Source: Clostridia bacterium
GTDB lineage: Bacteria > Bacillota > Clostridia > Christensenellales > Borkfalkiaceae
Reading direction: 5' to 3'
Assembly (NCBI GenBank): GCA_017616695.1
Contig: JAFZXN010000030.1
Span: 1 to 64,000, forward strand
Length of the DNA: 64,000 nt
The translations under genes were made by a program, and so were the position numbers. Shown here in pieces: positions 8,062-18,143 of the stretch. The notes beneath the pieces are model-generated. The model saw only the letters and a program-made list of their open reading frames with translations. It searched no databases and was not told where the DNA came from. Within the stretch, counting starts at the first letter, position 1. The number at the start of each line of letters is the position of its first letter.

Positions 8062-9342
8062 ATGGAAAAGTTAAAGATATTCGGACTCGGGTTTTTCTCC
8101 GACAAATACGCCGAAAAGGCGGTTAAAGGCGGGTTCGGACTGCTGACAATAAATATAATACTCGCGATAGTCGTTATATTTTTCGGCAGCGTTTTTACGG
8201 AGTTTCTGGCTTTTTATCCGCGATACGATTCCGCCGCCGACTTCAATAAGACGGTGAACAACTTGTTCCGACCCGCCGATAAGGATAACGAAATATCGCT
8301 TTTTATCGATGAAAACAAGTGCGTTACCGCAAGCCGCGGAGGAAGCGCTTACGAGGAAAAGATGCTCGTAAACACGTTCTTGAACGAAGCCGACCGCGCC
8401 GCGTATTCTTCAGGCGGATTCAACGTGGTGATAGACACGCGCGACGCTTACCTTTACGACGATTTCGAAACTTACTGCGAATCTGACGGCGGCGACGTGA
8501 TAACTTACGAAGAATACCTTACTTTAACCGAAACCGCCAAAAAGAATTACGATTTCAAAATAAGGTACACCCCGAACGAAGTCGACCTTTCCGACGAAAA
8601 GACGAACGAGCGCGAAGAATATCTTTTAAATAGCGCCGACTCAGCAAAAGATCTCGAAGAGCTTAAAACCAAGCTTTCGTCGGGAGAGACGAGCGACGCG
8701 GAATATAGAAACGAAGTCTGGGTGCTTTTCGTAAAAAGTTATTATCCCGATTTAAGCGGATACGAAACCGCGGCAAAAGCCCCGCTCGTAAGAAATTATT
8801 ACTACTATAATTACACGCTTAAAGGCGAAAACGACTACCTGTTCGTCTTCAGCGACTCGATAGTCGGTTCGTTCACCGCCGGCGGCGGAACGGAAGAGTT
8901 TTACGGATTTTTCTCGAAATTCCCGTATGGCAAGATAAATAGCGGCGAAGATCTCGTCAAAACGGCGTACTCGGCGAGCGTGGATCTTAATATCTACGTC
9001 GGGATAGTCAATATCATGCGGTTTTTGCCCGTATACGTACTGATGCCGCTCGTTGCCGTCCTCATTTCGTATCTCATCGTATATATCGGAGAGCGCGAAA
9101 AGGCGAGAAAGTTTTCCGAAGTTTTAAAGATCATAGCTACTTATATATTATGGTCGGCTGTATTTGCGGTCGTATCAGGGGCGATCCTGTCGTTTTTCAT
9201 TAAACGGGAAATGATATTTACCGCCGTTTCGGTGCTGTATTTCGTAGTGATGATGATAAGATCGATAATCCGGTTTACTATTGATATAGCAAAACGAAAA
9301 AAAGACGACGATAACGGCGAAATTAAAAGCGTTAAAAGCTGA
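8062..9342 (+). CDS. Polytopic membrane protein in the ABC operon (function unknown)
   Basis: A 427-residue membrane protein; the ATG at 8062 is one base after the stop of the ATPase gene, so co-translation is likely. One transmembrane helix near residues 18-40 is followed by a large extracytoplasmic region rich in Asp, Tyr and Glu (about 45-310), then three hydrophobic helices in the last 110 residues and a charged cytoplasmic tail. This layout recalls the DUF1189 membrane proteins found beside maltodextrin transporters, but I cannot confirm homology. The location suggests an accessory role in sugar uptake or sensing. Confidence 0.75.
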   Translation: MEKLKIFGLGFFSDKYAEKAVKGGFGLLTINIILAIVVIFFGSVFTEFLAFYPRYDSAADFNKTVNNLFRPADKDNEISLFIDENKCVTASRGGSAYEEKMLVNTFLNEADRAAYSSGGFNVVIDTRDAYLYDDFETYCESDGGDVITYEEYLTLTETAKKNYDFKIRYTPNEVDLSDEKTNEREEYLLNSADSAKDLEELKTKLSSGETSDAEYRNEVWVLFVKSYYPDLSGYETAAKAPLVRNYYYYNYTLKGENDYLFVFSDSIVGSFTAGGGTEEFYGFFSKFPYGKINSGEDLVKTAYSASVDLNIYVGIVNIMRFLPVYVLMPLVAVLISYLIVYIGEREKARKFSEVLKIIATYILWSAVFAVVSGAILSFFIKREMIFTAVSVLYFVVMMIRSIIRFTIDIAKRKKDDDNGEIKSVKS

Positions 9343-9355
9343 ACGGAGATAAAAA

Positions 9356-10261
9356 ATGATAGTTTGCGTGGGTGAGATACTCGCCGATATGATAGGCGAA
9401 GAAAAAAACGGCTGTATGCTTTACGAACAAAAAGCCGGCGGCGCGCCCTTCAACGTCGCCTGTGCGGCAAAAAAGTTCGGCGCGAAAGTCGCGTTCGTAG
9501 GTAGCGTCGGCGACGATATCGTAGGCAACAGGCTTATTGCTTTCGCAAAAGAACGCGGCTTCGACGGTCGTTATATAAATAGATCGAAAAGTAAGAACAC
9601 CACGCTCGCGTTCGTTTCGATAGACGCGTCGGGCGAAAGATCGTTCTGCTTTTTCAGAAAAAACACGGCGGACGCATTTATAAAAAATCCGTCCGAAAAA
9701 TTGTTAAAAAGTGCCGATATCGTGCATATAGGCTCACTTATGCTTTCAACGGAGCGCGGCGTAGCGTTCATTGAAAAGCTCGTTGAAAGGGCGAGAAAGT
9801 ATTCGGCGAAGATAAGTTTCGACGTTAATTTCCGTTCGGACGTATTCGCGTCCGAGAGCGAGGCGATAAAAACTTACAAAAAAGTTCTTCCTCTTATGGA
9901 TATCGTCAAGTTTTCGGAAGACGAAGTGGATATCTTCGGAAACGATTATATCGATAGTTCGCTCAAAGATAAGCTCGTGTTTATAACGCTCGGCTCGAAA
10001 GGCAGCCGCTGGCAATATAAAGGTAGGAGCGGCTGCGCCCCGACGGTCAAGGTCAGATGCGTCGACACCACGGGCGCGGGCGACGCCTTCTACGCGGGCG
10101 TACTGACGAAACTCGATAAAAAGGACTTGTCGAAATTTTCCGACGACGAATTTAACGGGATACTCCGTTTTGCCAACGTGTGCGGCGGCCTGAACACCCG
10201 CGGAAAGGGCGCGATAGATTGCCTGCCGACTATCGAAGAGATCGAAGCGCTTTTAAAGTAA
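9356..10261 (+). CDS. scrK: PfkB-family fructokinase
   Basis: A 301-residue ribokinase/PfkB-fold sugar kinase. It has the N-terminal GGAPFNVACAAKKFGA substrate/dimer motif (about 28-43) and the C-terminal DTTGAGDAFYAG signature (about 237-248), whose GAGD Asp is the catalytic base. The motif pattern and length fit bacterial fructokinases, which make fructose 6-phosphate from fructose and ATP. The start has GGAG eight to nine bases upstream. Within a locus of three GH32 enzymes and an importer, fructokinase is the natural last step. The gene name is by analogy; a closely related sugar kinase is possible. Confidence 0.88.
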   Translation: MIVCVGEILADMIGEEKNGCMLYEQKAGGAPFNVACAAKKFGAKVAFVGSVGDDIVGNRLIAFAKERGFDGRYINRSKSKNTTLAFVSIDASGERSFCFFRKNTADAFIKNPSEKLLKSADIVHIGSLMLSTERGVAFIEKLVERARKYSAKISFDVNFRSDVFASESEAIKTYKKVLPLMDIVKFSEDEVDIFGNDYIDSSLKDKLVFITLGSKGSRWQYKGRSGCAPTVKVRCVDTTGAGDAFYAGVLTKLDKKDLSKFSDDEFNGILRFANVCGGLNTRGKGAIDCLPTIEEIEALLK

Positions 10262-10314
10262 ATAAATAGCCGATAAAACAACTTCCATCAAAAAAAATCG
10301 ATAAGGAAACCGTT

Positions 10315-13300
10315 ATGAAAAAGTTATTTAAAAATGCGTTTTTAACAGTTTTATTTGCGATATTGGTCGCGTCGGTGGCGATATTTGCCGTCGGCAGCAC
10401 AGTAAAAGTAATTGCCGACGACGTTTTGCTCGAAAGCGGCGGCGACACTTTCTATCTTTCCGACGTGGAATACGGCGCAAGCGATAAATTCGTCTACACC
10501 GCCGTTGCCAATTTCGTGAGCGGAAACGCCGCAGGTCTCGTGTTCGGCGGAAAAGAGGGCGAAAGTTATTTCGTTTTCAACACCGACAGAAACGAGAACA
10601 GAGTTAAGCTCATCTATTTTTCCGTAAACGACGGCGTGACGACGGCGCACGAACTTCTTACCGATTATTTTATAGGTAACGACGAGATGACCGAAAGCGA
10701 ACGCAATTTCGTTTATCCGAAAGTAAGATCGGTCGAAAAAGTTCAGTTAAAGGTAGTCATAACGCCCGAAAACGGCAGCGTGTACGCCGAATTTTACGCC
10801 GACAACATTCGCAGGTTCGGCGTGGATAACGTTATCGATCTCAATACCTTCAAAGTTGATGGCGTTACCGGCAACTTGTACGACGGCGGCTATATAGGTT
10901 ATAACTGCTTTGCCGCAAAAGTGACGTTTACCGACGTTTATTACGGCGTGAGCGATTACTCCTATTACACGGAGATATACCGTCAGCAATATCATTTTTC
11001 TCAATACGCGCATTGGAACAACGATCCCAACGGCCTCGTCTATTACGACGGTTGGTATCATTTATATTATCAGCACCACCCCTTCTCCAACTATTGGAGC
11101 GATATGTATTGGGGGCACGCGAGAAGCCGCGACCTCGTTCATTGGGAACTTTTGCCGATATGCCTTTTCCCCGACTCGGAAATGGGCGAGGGAACGGGCC
11201 TTATGTGGTCGGGTTCCGCGTTCGTCTACCATAAAGGCGACAGCGCCTTAATAGACTCGTTCGATTGGTATCCCGAAGGCAAAGGCACGGGGCTTATAGC
11301 CTACTTTACCCGCGACGGCGGCAAGCAGGACCAAGTGATAATGTCGAGCGACGACGGCGGAATGACTTGGATAAAGAGAGAGACCATCTCCCAGCTCACG
11401 GCGACCGCTCACGACGGATATTACGGAAAAGTCGATTGCCGCGATCCGAAGATATTCACCGTTTTGTCGGAAAACGGCAAGACCACTTTGTGGGGCATGG
11501 TGCTTTCGGGAAAGACCGTGAACAAGATATGGTTTTTGAAATCTTCCGACCTTATCAACTGGGAATACGCCGGCGGATTTTCGGCAAGTCTGCCCGAATG
11601 TCCCGACCTCGTTCGTCTGACGGCGGACGACGGAACGCAACACACCGTTATGACCTTTACGGGGAGAACGTATATAGTCGGCGAACTTATCTACGATAAC
11701 GGAACGATATCCTTCGTAGACAAAAACGGCGGTCAGATAACGGACGACGATTTCCAAATCATGGACTACGGCCCCGACTCATACGCCACGCAGACTTATT
11801 ATATAGACGACGACGGCGGCGACTATTACGGCAAAACCGTTTCCGTAAGCTGGTTCGCGGGCGTACCCGACACGACCGACAGCGGCGTTTACGCGCTCGC
11901 AAGAAAAGTGTGGAACGGCGGCGGAATGACTATCCCCGTCGAATGGGGGCTCAAAACGAGCGGTAACGGTTATCTTCTGACGCAGAAGCCCATAACCGTA
12001 AGCTCGGACGATTTCGATAAGGAAACGGTGGTTTCCGTTAATAATAAGGCGCTTAATGCCGGCGGCGAAAATATTTTAAAGGATATCAACTGCCAGACTT
12101 ACGAGCTTTCCGCGACCTTTGAAAACCCGAGCCGTGAAGATATAGTCTTTACGCTCAACGCCGACGAAGATTATTATCTCGAAGTCGGTTGGAATAAGAC
12201 CGAAGGATATTACGTTTCGAGGAAAAACGCCTCGAGCGCGGGATTATATATCAAGGATTTCCCGTTCAAATACGTTTCCGGCGCGACCGCAGGCACCACG
12301 CAGACTTTCTATATCCTGTCGGATAACGGCGGCGTGGAAGTATTCTGCGACGACTTTTCCGTTCCGTTCTACGTTCTGACGTTAGCGTCTCCTTACGCGA
12401 CGAACAACGTTCTTTCCGTCGGCGGGCAGGTCACCGCGACCGTAAAGGTAAACACGATAGCCTCCGTATGGAGAAAAGACGTTGCGGCAAACGAGAGCGT
12501 TTTGTATCTCAACGAGAGTGAATTGTATCTCGATATGACCATAACAAAAGAAAGAAACGTTATGGCGTACTCCACTTCTTCTGCCGACGTCGAATGGTCG
12601 ATAGTCAGCGGCAGCGAAGTGGTAGGACTTAAAAAGAGCGCTTCGGGCGCCGTCGTTACCGCAAAAGCGGGCGGCGTGGCGGTCGTCGAGGCAAGGTGCG
12701 GCAACGCCGTTAAACAAGTTAAAGTTTCCGTCCATTCGGGAACGGCGGACAGCGATCTCAACTTCTCGTCCGACGATATCGTTTCGGGACAGTGGTACGT
12801 TACCGACGACGGGATAGTCGGGGAGATGGCGTCGGGCGACGGATATATCCTTTCCGACGAAACGGGAAGAGATTTTACCTTGTCGGCAACTTTCAGACTC
12901 GAGGCGGTAGCTGCGGCTATGATCTTAAGAGCAAACGGCGATATGAGCAATTATATCATCGTCAACTGCGATATCGAAGCAAGGCTCGTCAAAGTATGGT
13001 CGGCAAACGGTCAGATAGCCAGCGCGCCCGCAGGCAATATCGATACTTCTTCCATAACCATAAGGTCCAAACTTATCGGGGACGAACTTACCGTCTATCT
13101 TAACGGCGAACAGAAAATTTTCGTAGTTCTTTCCGAAAACGAGCCCAAAGAAGGCAAATTCGGCCTTAACGTTTTCAGCGGCAAAGCGTCGTTTGCTTCG
13201 ATAGCCTTCGTCAAAGAGGAATACGATTACGAAGGTGAAGATCTCGTCGCCGTCGGCGACGCCGATCAGGCGATACGTCAGCTTTACAACCTTACTTTGA

Positions 13301-13683
13301 GAAACGTAAAGATAAACCCCGAATATTATCGCAGCGAAGGCAGAAAGCTCATTATAAGCGAAAAATATTTCGAGAATTTACCCGTAGGCGTTTATACTTT
13401 CAAAGCGGTAGGCGGAAAAACGAGCTATTCGTTCACGGTGAACGTCGAAACGGTCGCCGAAACGGAAATACCCGACGTGAGAGTATCAAGCGGTCTTAAC
13501 GCTACGATATACGTCGGCAACGTCAACGTCGTAAGCGTTTCGGTAAACGGAAGGGAACTGACGTCCGATCAATACACCTGCAAAAACAAAGTTCTTTATA
13601 TAAATAAGGAAGTCCTTACCTCGGGCGAAAACGTCGTTTGCTTAAACGGCAACAGGACGGTAAAAGTGACCGTGGTAGGATAA
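10315..13683 (+). CDS. Secreted multidomain GH32 fructanase with CBM66-like modules
   Basis: A 1122-residue exoprotein with an N-terminal signal sequence (about 1-34). Domain order by eye: CBM66-like beta-sandwich (about 36-215), GH32 propeller plus C-terminal beta-sandwich (about 225-700), bacterial Ig-like domain (about 705-775), a second CBM66-like module (about 785-935, resembling the levan-binding tail of Bacillus SacC) and an X2/Ig-like module (about 940-1040) before a short C-terminal domain. Catalytic residues are intact: WNNDPNG with nucleophile Asp237, RDPK with Asp377, and ECPD with acid/base Glu428. GH32 enzymes release fructose from sucrose, inulin or levan; the CBM66-like parts favour levan. 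No LPXTG-type anchor is seen, so it is released or held by an uncleaved signal. Confidence 0.92.
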   Translation: MKKLFKNAFLTVLFAILVASVAIFAVGSTVKVIADDVLLESGGDTFYLSDVEYGASDKFVYTAVANFVSGNAAGLVFGGKEGESYFVFNTDRNENRVKLIYFSVNDGVTTAHELLTDYFIGNDEMTESERNFVYPKVRSVEKVQLKVVITPENGSVYAEFYADNIRRFGVDNVIDLNTFKVDGVTGNLYDGGYIGYNCFAAKVTFTDVYYGVSDYSYYTEIYRQQYHFSQYAHWNNDPNGLVYYDGWYHLYYQHHPFSNYWSDMYWGHARSRDLVHWELLPICLFPDSEMGEGTGLMWSGSAFVYHKGDSALIDSFDWYPEGKGTGLIAYFTRDGGKQDQVIMSSDDGGMTWIKRETISQLTATAHDGYYGKVDCRDPKIFTVLSENGKTTLWGMVLSGKTVNKIWFLKSSDLINWEYAGGFSASLPECPDLVRLTADDGTQHTVMTFTGRTYIVGELIYDNGTISFVDKNGGQITDDDFQIMDYGPDSYATQTYYIDDDGGDYYGKTVSVSWFAGVPDTTDSGVYALARKVWNGGGMTIPVEWGLKTSGNGYLLTQKPITVSSDDFDKETVVSVNNKALNAGGENILKDINCQTYELSATFENPSREDIVFTLNADEDYYLEVGWNKTEGYYVSRKNASSAGLYIKDFPFKYVSGATAGTTQTFYILSDNGGVEVFCDDFSVPFYVLTLASPYATNNVLSVGGQVTATVKVNTIASVWRKDVAANESVLYLNESELYLDMTITKERNVMAYSTSSADVEWSIVSGSEVVGLKKSASGAVVTAKAGGVAVVEARCGNAVKQVKVSVHSGTADSDLNFSSDDIVSGQWYVTDDGIVGEMASGDGYILSDETGRDFTLSATFRLEAVAAAMILRANGDMSNYIIVNCDIEARLVKVWSANGQIASAPAGNIDTSSITIRSKLIGDELTVYLNGEQKIFVVLSENEPKEGKFGLNVFSGKASFASIAFVKEEYDYEGEDLVAVGDADQAIRQLYNLTLRNVKINPEYYRSEGRKLIISEKYFENLPVGVYTFKAVGGKTSYSFTVNVETVAETEIPDVRVSSGLNATIYVGNVNVVSVSVNGRELTSDQYTCKNKVLYINKEVLTSGENVVCLNGNRTVKVTVVG

Positions 13684-13738
13684 ACCGAAGATAAAACGCC
13701 GTTAAAGGCGCTATCGTAAAGTAAAGGAGAAAAATTAT

Positions 13739-14710
13739 ATGGCTCCGACCATAAAAGATATCGCAAAATATGCGGGTGTCGGGCTCGGAACGGTTTCGAG
13801 AGTTTTGAACGGCAACGGTTCGGTCAGCCCGTCGAAGAGGGAAAAAGTCCTTTCGGCGGTAAACGCTCTTAATTATACTCCCAACAAAATGGCCTCAAAG
13901 CTGAGAAAAAACGAAACGAGAAACATTGCTCTTTTGGTCCCGATAATCAATCACCCGTTCTTTGCCGAGTTTTCATATTTCGTTGAAGACGAGGCGGACA
14001 AATTCGGCTATTCGGTCATACTCGTATCGTCGCAGCAAAGAGTGGAAAAGGAAGCCGATATCATTAACAGGATAAGGCGAAGAGAAGTCGACGGCGCGGT
14101 ATTCGTTACCCACTTCGCGCATAAAGAAGAAGAGCTGTTAGGCTGTCCGATAGTTTCTTTCGACCGTGTTTTCGAGGGCGGCATACCGTACGTCACGTCG
14201 GATAACTACGCGGCGACGAAAAAAGCCGTGAAATACCTTCTGGAACGCGGTTGCAAAAAGATAGGCTACATAGGCTCCAAACCGCTCGTCGAATCGGAAG
14301 TATCCGAAAGGGAACGCGCCTACGAAGACGTAATGGACGAAACGGGCAACGAAAAGCGGATAGTCAACGAAGTTATCCTGCACGGCAACGAGTTATCCGT
14401 TGCGGAAGAATTTTTCGATTCCTTCCCCGATATAGACGGCGTGTTCGTTTCGGGATACACGTTGACGCAGGTAGTTCTAAGCATCGCCGAAAAAAGGGGC
14501 AAACGGATACCCGAAGATATACAGATGATATCCTTCGACGGATCTTTCGGGGCGTGGAATCCCGGCGGCAAATGGACGTGTATCGAACAGCCAATCGAAA
14601 AAATGGCCCGTGCGGTCGTCGACGTGCTCGTTAAAAAGATACACGGCGAAGAGGTGGAAAAGAGAATGGAATTCCCGTCGGAGTTCATTATCGGAGACAC
14701 CACCCTGTAA
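13739..14710 (+). CDS. LacI-family transcriptional regulator of the fructan locus
   Basis: A 323-residue regulator. The N-terminal helix-turn-helix and hinge are clear (IKDIAKYAGVGLGTVSRVLN starting at residue 5, then YTPN and the hinge-helix region). The periplasmic-binding-protein-like sensor domain follows and ends normally. AAGGAGA lies nine bases before the ATG. Family members repress by binding a CG-centred palindrome and respond to a sugar or sugar phosphate. The site at 6591-6604 is the best candidate operator; no second copy was found before the substrate-binding protein gene. The effector is probably a fructan-derived sugar, by context only. Confidence 0.93.
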   Translation: MAPTIKDIAKYAGVGLGTVSRVLNGNGSVSPSKREKVLSAVNALNYTPNKMASKLRKNETRNIALLVPIINHPFFAEFSYFVEDEADKFGYSVILVSSQQRVEKEADIINRIRRREVDGAVFVTHFAHKEEELLGCPIVSFDRVFEGGIPYVTSDNYAATKKAVKYLLERGCKKIGYIGSKPLVESEVSERERAYEDVMDETGNEKRIVNEVILHGNELSVAEEFFDSFPDIDGVFVSGYTLTQVVLSIAEKRGKRIPEDIQMISFDGSFGAWNPGGKWTCIEQPIEKMARAVVDVLVKKIHGEEVEKRMEFPSEFIIGDTTL

Positions 14711-14753
14711 GCTTTGTCCGACAAATAAATAAAAATCGGTGGATAGCCGAGAT

Positions 14754-14811
14754 AAAAAAAACAACCCGTACGGGTTGTTTTGGGTTCGTTTTCAGTTACG
14801 AACCCAAAACA
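14754..14811 (+). terminator. Double hairpin after lacI-type gene
   Basis: AACAACCC-GTAC-GGGTTGTTTT (about 14760-14781) is preceded by a run of A and followed by T, so it can terminate on either strand. A second stem, TTTTGGGTTCGT/ACGAACCCAAAA, follows at once. A third small dyad (CAGGGC-GTAAAA-GCCCTG) lies near 14863-14878, before the next gene. Partial read-through would give different expression of the regulator half and transporter half. Confidence 0.75.
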
Positions 14812-14906
14812 AGAACTTTAACTGCCGATTATAAATAACGACTGTTGATAACCGAAACCACAGGGCGTAAAAGCCCTGAAAAATAAATAAATTTAAGAGG
14901 TTTGCT

Positions 14907-16226
14907 ATGAAAAGAATTTTCAACTTTCTGCTCGTTTTAACGCTTGCGTGCGTTATGGCATTATGTTCCGTCGCCTGCGATAACGGCGGCACGAACGATA
15001 CCGACGCCGGTGAAGTCGATACGGCTACGGGGAACACCATCGTCAAGATAATGTTCCACGTCGACGAAAAATCGACCGAGGGCCAGGCTTACAAAAAGAG
15101 GATAGAAGCTTTCAACACCGCTTATAAGGACAGAAAGATCAAAGCTTCCGCCACTTATAAGGCGAGGACGGTCGGCGCCGCCGGCTACGAAACGGAATTA
15201 CTTAACAATCAGGTAGAGGGAACTTTGGCCGACATAGTCACTTTCGACGCGCCCAATACCGCCGCTTACGCCGATTCCGAATTGTTGTACGACATAACCT
15301 CTTTGATCCCGCAGGACGTTCAGAACGATTTCTATTCGCTCAACACCTATAAAGGAAAACTTTACGGTCTTCCCATTCAGGAATCGAGCGCGGGCTTCTT
15401 CTACAATAAGAAGATATTCAGAGAACTCGGAATAGACGTTTCCGCGTACACCGTTGATAATCCCTGGACGTTCGATCAGTTCAAGGACGTTTGCGGCAGA
15501 CTTAAAAATGCCGGCGTTACTCCCGTCGATATGAGAATAGACGCCACCAAAGACGAGACGGCGACGTATCTTCTTTATCCCTTCATCTATGCGGCGGGCG
15601 GCGAATTTACTTCTCCCGACGGCTACACCGCTACCGGTTATTTCAATTCGGCTGCGACCGCAGACGGCTTCGGATTTATAAAGAGCCTTATAGACGCAGG
15701 TTATACTTCGTATAAGATAGGCGTTACCGACTTCTTCGACGGAAGAGTGGGAATGTATCTTTCTTCCGGTTGGACGATACCCGATCTCGATAACAAGTAT
15801 AAAGCCGTTTTCGCAAGCAGAGAAGATTGGGGGCTTTTGCCTTATCCCAAGTCGGTAAACGCGGCAAGCGCTACGGGCAGCTGGTCTTTCGGTATCACGA
15901 ACAATCACCACTCCGATAAGAGCGCCGCAAAAGAACTTCTCTTATGGCTCACGTCTGCCGAAAGCTCCGAGGCTATAACCACGGCTACCGGCATGATCCC
16001 CGCAAGAAAAGCGGTCAACACCGACTACGAAGCGGGTTCCCCCGAATACACGCTTTTAAAACAGCTTGAAACGAGCGGAAGACAGAGGCCCGTTACGGTC
16101 GCTTATCCGACTTTCTCGACTTGCTTTAACCAGGTCATAGCGGCGCTCGGCACGGGCAACGTTATGGAATTACTTAACACTCAGGCAAGTACTCTCCAGA
16201 GAGAGATGGACAATCTCAAAGGATAA
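14907..16226 (+). CDS. ABC transporter sugar-binding lipoprotein
   Basis: A 439-residue extracellular solute-binding protein (family 1 type). A signal peptide ends at a lipobox Cys24 (SVAC), followed by an Asn/Gly/Asp-rich linker. The mature part has typical cluster-B oligosaccharide-binder landmarks: the VKIMFHVDEKSTEG start near residue 47, DIVTFDAPN, YGLPIQESSAGFFYNKKIFRELGID, and a C-terminal GMIPARKAV segment. AAGAGG precedes the ATG. It is followed by two permease genes in the standard order. It should capture fructan fragments released at the cell surface; the substrate is inferred from neighbours. Confidence 0.93.
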   Translation: MKRIFNFLLVLTLACVMALCSVACDNGGTNDTDAGEVDTATGNTIVKIMFHVDEKSTEGQAYKKRIEAFNTAYKDRKIKASATYKARTVGAAGYETELLNNQVEGTLADIVTFDAPNTAAYADSELLYDITSLIPQDVQNDFYSLNTYKGKLYGLPIQESSAGFFYNKKIFRELGIDVSAYTVDNPWTFDQFKDVCGRLKNAGVTPVDMRIDATKDETATYLLYPFIYAAGGEFTSPDGYTATGYFNSAATADGFGFIKSLIDAGYTSYKIGVTDFFDGRVGMYLSSGWTIPDLDNKYKAVFASREDWGLLPYPKSVNAASATGSWSFGITNNHHSDKSAAKELLLWLTSAESSEAITTATGMIPARKAVNTDYEAGSPEYTLLKQLETSGRQRPVTVAYPTFSTCFNQVIAALGTGNVMELLNTQASTLQREMDNLKG

Positions 16227-16238
16227 CACGAGGTCGTT

Positions 16239-17213
16239 ATGACAGGCAGCGCATTGATAATCGCGGCGGTGTTCGTTGCGGGTTTCGTAGGTATAGCTAT
16301 CTACGATATCGCAACGAGCAGGCGGCGAAAAGAAAAATACAGATTCGGAACGGTAGCCACGGCGTATCTGATGCTTATTCCGGCGCTTGTACTCGCGTTC
16401 CTGTTCGTCCTGTTGCCGATACTGTATTCTCTCGGATATGCTTTCACCGATTATAACTTGTTGAAGCCCAACAATATAAAGTACGTCGGGTTCGATCAGT
16501 TTAAGAAGGTCTTTGAGGAGATAGGCGAAAAGGGAACGCTGTATCACGCATTGATAAATACGCTGGTATTCGTTGTCGGCGTCGTACCGCTTCAGATAGG
16601 GCTTGCACTACTTCTTGCGTTGTTCGTCAACAAACCGCTTAAAGGCTCGAAGATCTTTAAGGTCTGTTTTTTCGCCCCCGTAGTGATATCTCTGTCAGTA
16701 ACTTCGTTTTTGTGGCTGCAGATACTTTCTCCTTCCGAATCGGGATTACTTAATTCCCTGCTCGGGATATTCGGGGCGGAACCGCACGATTGGCTGCGCG
16801 ATCCCGCTACGGCTATGCCGTGCATAATCGTATTGAGCGCATGGCAGGGCTGCGGTTATCAGATGCTCATATTCCTTTCGGGGCTTACGAATATCAGACA
16901 GGAACTGTACGAGGCCGCCTCTCTTGACGGGGCGGGGGCGTGGAGAAAATTCACGCTCGTCACCTGGCCGGGGCTAAGATCGACTTTCATTTACATAATC
17001 ATCACCGTCTTTATAGGCGCTTGCAGGATACTTACGCAGCCTATGCTCATGACGGGGTATCAGAATCATACCGTCACGTTATCGTACTATATGTATCAAC
17101 AAGGGTATTCCTATCGCCACGTAGGTTATTCGTCGGCGGTGGCGCTTTTGATGACGATAGTCATCGGTACAGTAACGCTTATACAAAGAAGAGCTTTCAG
17201 GGAGAAGAACTGA
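16239..17213 (+). CDS. ABC sugar transporter permease (MalF/UgpA type)
   Basis: A 324-residue inner-membrane permease. An extra N-terminal hydrophobic helix (about 5-25) and a basic loop precede the six-helix binding-protein-dependent transport domain. The EAA loop that docks on the ATPase is visible as EAASLDGAGAWRKFTLVTWP (near residue 228). It begins 12 bases after the binding-protein stop and ends one base before the next permease, so the three genes are almost certainly co-transcribed. Confidence 0.93.
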   Translation: MTGSALIIAAVFVAGFVGIAIYDIATSRRRKEKYRFGTVATAYLMLIPALVLAFLFVLLPILYSLGYAFTDYNLLKPNNIKYVGFDQFKKVFEEIGEKGTLYHALINTLVFVVGVVPLQIGLALLLALFVNKPLKGSKIFKVCFFAPVVISLSVTSFLWLQILSPSESGLLNSLLGIFGAEPHDWLRDPATAMPCIIVLSAWQGCGYQMLIFLSGLTNIRQELYEAASLDGAGAWRKFTLVTWPGLRSTFIYIIITVFIGACRILTQPMLMTGYQNHTVTLSYYMYQQGYSYRHVGYSSAVALLMTIVIGTVTLIQRRAFREKN

Positions 17214-17214
17214 T

Positions 17215-18135
17215 ATGAAAAAGCAACTCTATGAAGATCTTCCGAATTTCAAAAGAAACAAAACGCCCGTTAAAAAGACGGTAGGGCAGATAATTTATAT
17301 TATCGTCGGCACGATATTATCTTTGATATTCCTGTTCCCGATAATCTATATGCTCGCGACTTCGACCAAAAGCGAATCGGCTTATGCGGCGAGCGCGGGA
17401 AGCTTGGCGATGTTCCTACCCGATTTTGCCAATCTCGGCGAGGCGGCAAAAAACTACGGCAACGTGTTTTCGAACTACGGTATATGGCGATACGCCGTCA
17501 ACAGCTTCACGTATGCGGCAATAGTCATCGTACTTAATATTTTGGTCAACGGGCTTGCCGGCTACGTTATGGCAAAACTGCGTTTCCCGGGAAAAAGATT
17601 TTTATCGTTTATGATAATCTTTTTGATAGTAGTTCCCGTCGAAACGTCGATAATCCCGCTGTATTCGATAGTCAAGATAATGCTCGGGCTGAAAAACACA
17701 ATGTCGGTCCTCGGCGTGATACTTCCGGCGACGATAAGCATATTCAACGTATTTCTGTTTATGCAGTTCTTCGGCAATATCCCGCAGGAGTACGAGGAGG
17801 CGGCAAGAATAGACGGAGCGAATACGTTAGGCGTATTCTTCAAAGTCATTCTTCCCTTATCCAAGCCTATAGTTGCCACCGTTGCGGTCTTCTGCTTCAT
17901 AGGCGTATGGAACGACTATCTCTGGCCGTCGATGATCTTGCCGTATGCGTCGGAAGGTCAATGGCCGCTATACCCGATACAATCCGCGCTCACGACTATT
18001 CAAAGCATACAAGGAATAACTACGGGCGAGATTATGGCGTCACTTATCGTTACGAGTATCCCGATCTTCGTGATATACGTTTTGGCTCAAAAGTATATCG
18101 TACAGGGTTTCGGAACGGCAGGACTTAAAATGTAG
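17215..18135 (+). CDS. ABC sugar transporter permease (MalG/UgpE type)
   Basis: A 306-residue partner permease with six predicted transmembrane helices. The EAA motif appears as EEAARIDGANTLGVFFKVIL (near residue 191). The C-terminus ends GFGTAGLKM, close to the GAVKG-like tails of this family. Its start is immediately after the previous stop, and the next GH32 gene starts nine bases downstream. It forms the transmembrane heterodimer with the 16239 product. Confidence 0.93.
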   Translation: MKKQLYEDLPNFKRNKTPVKKTVGQIIYIIVGTILSLIFLFPIIYMLATSTKSESAYAASAGSLAMFLPDFANLGEAAKNYGNVFSNYGIWRYAVNSFTYAAIVIVLNILVNGLAGYVMAKLRFPGKRFLSFMIIFLIVVPVETSIIPLYSIVKIMLGLKNTMSVLGVILPATISIFNVFLFMQFFGNIPQEYEEAARIDGANTLGVFFKVILPLSKPIVATVAVFCFIGVWNDYLWPSMILPYASEGQWPLYPIQSALTTIQSIQGITTGEIMASLIVTSIPIFVIYVLAQKYIVQGFGTAGLKM

Positions 18136-18143
18136 GAGGAAAA

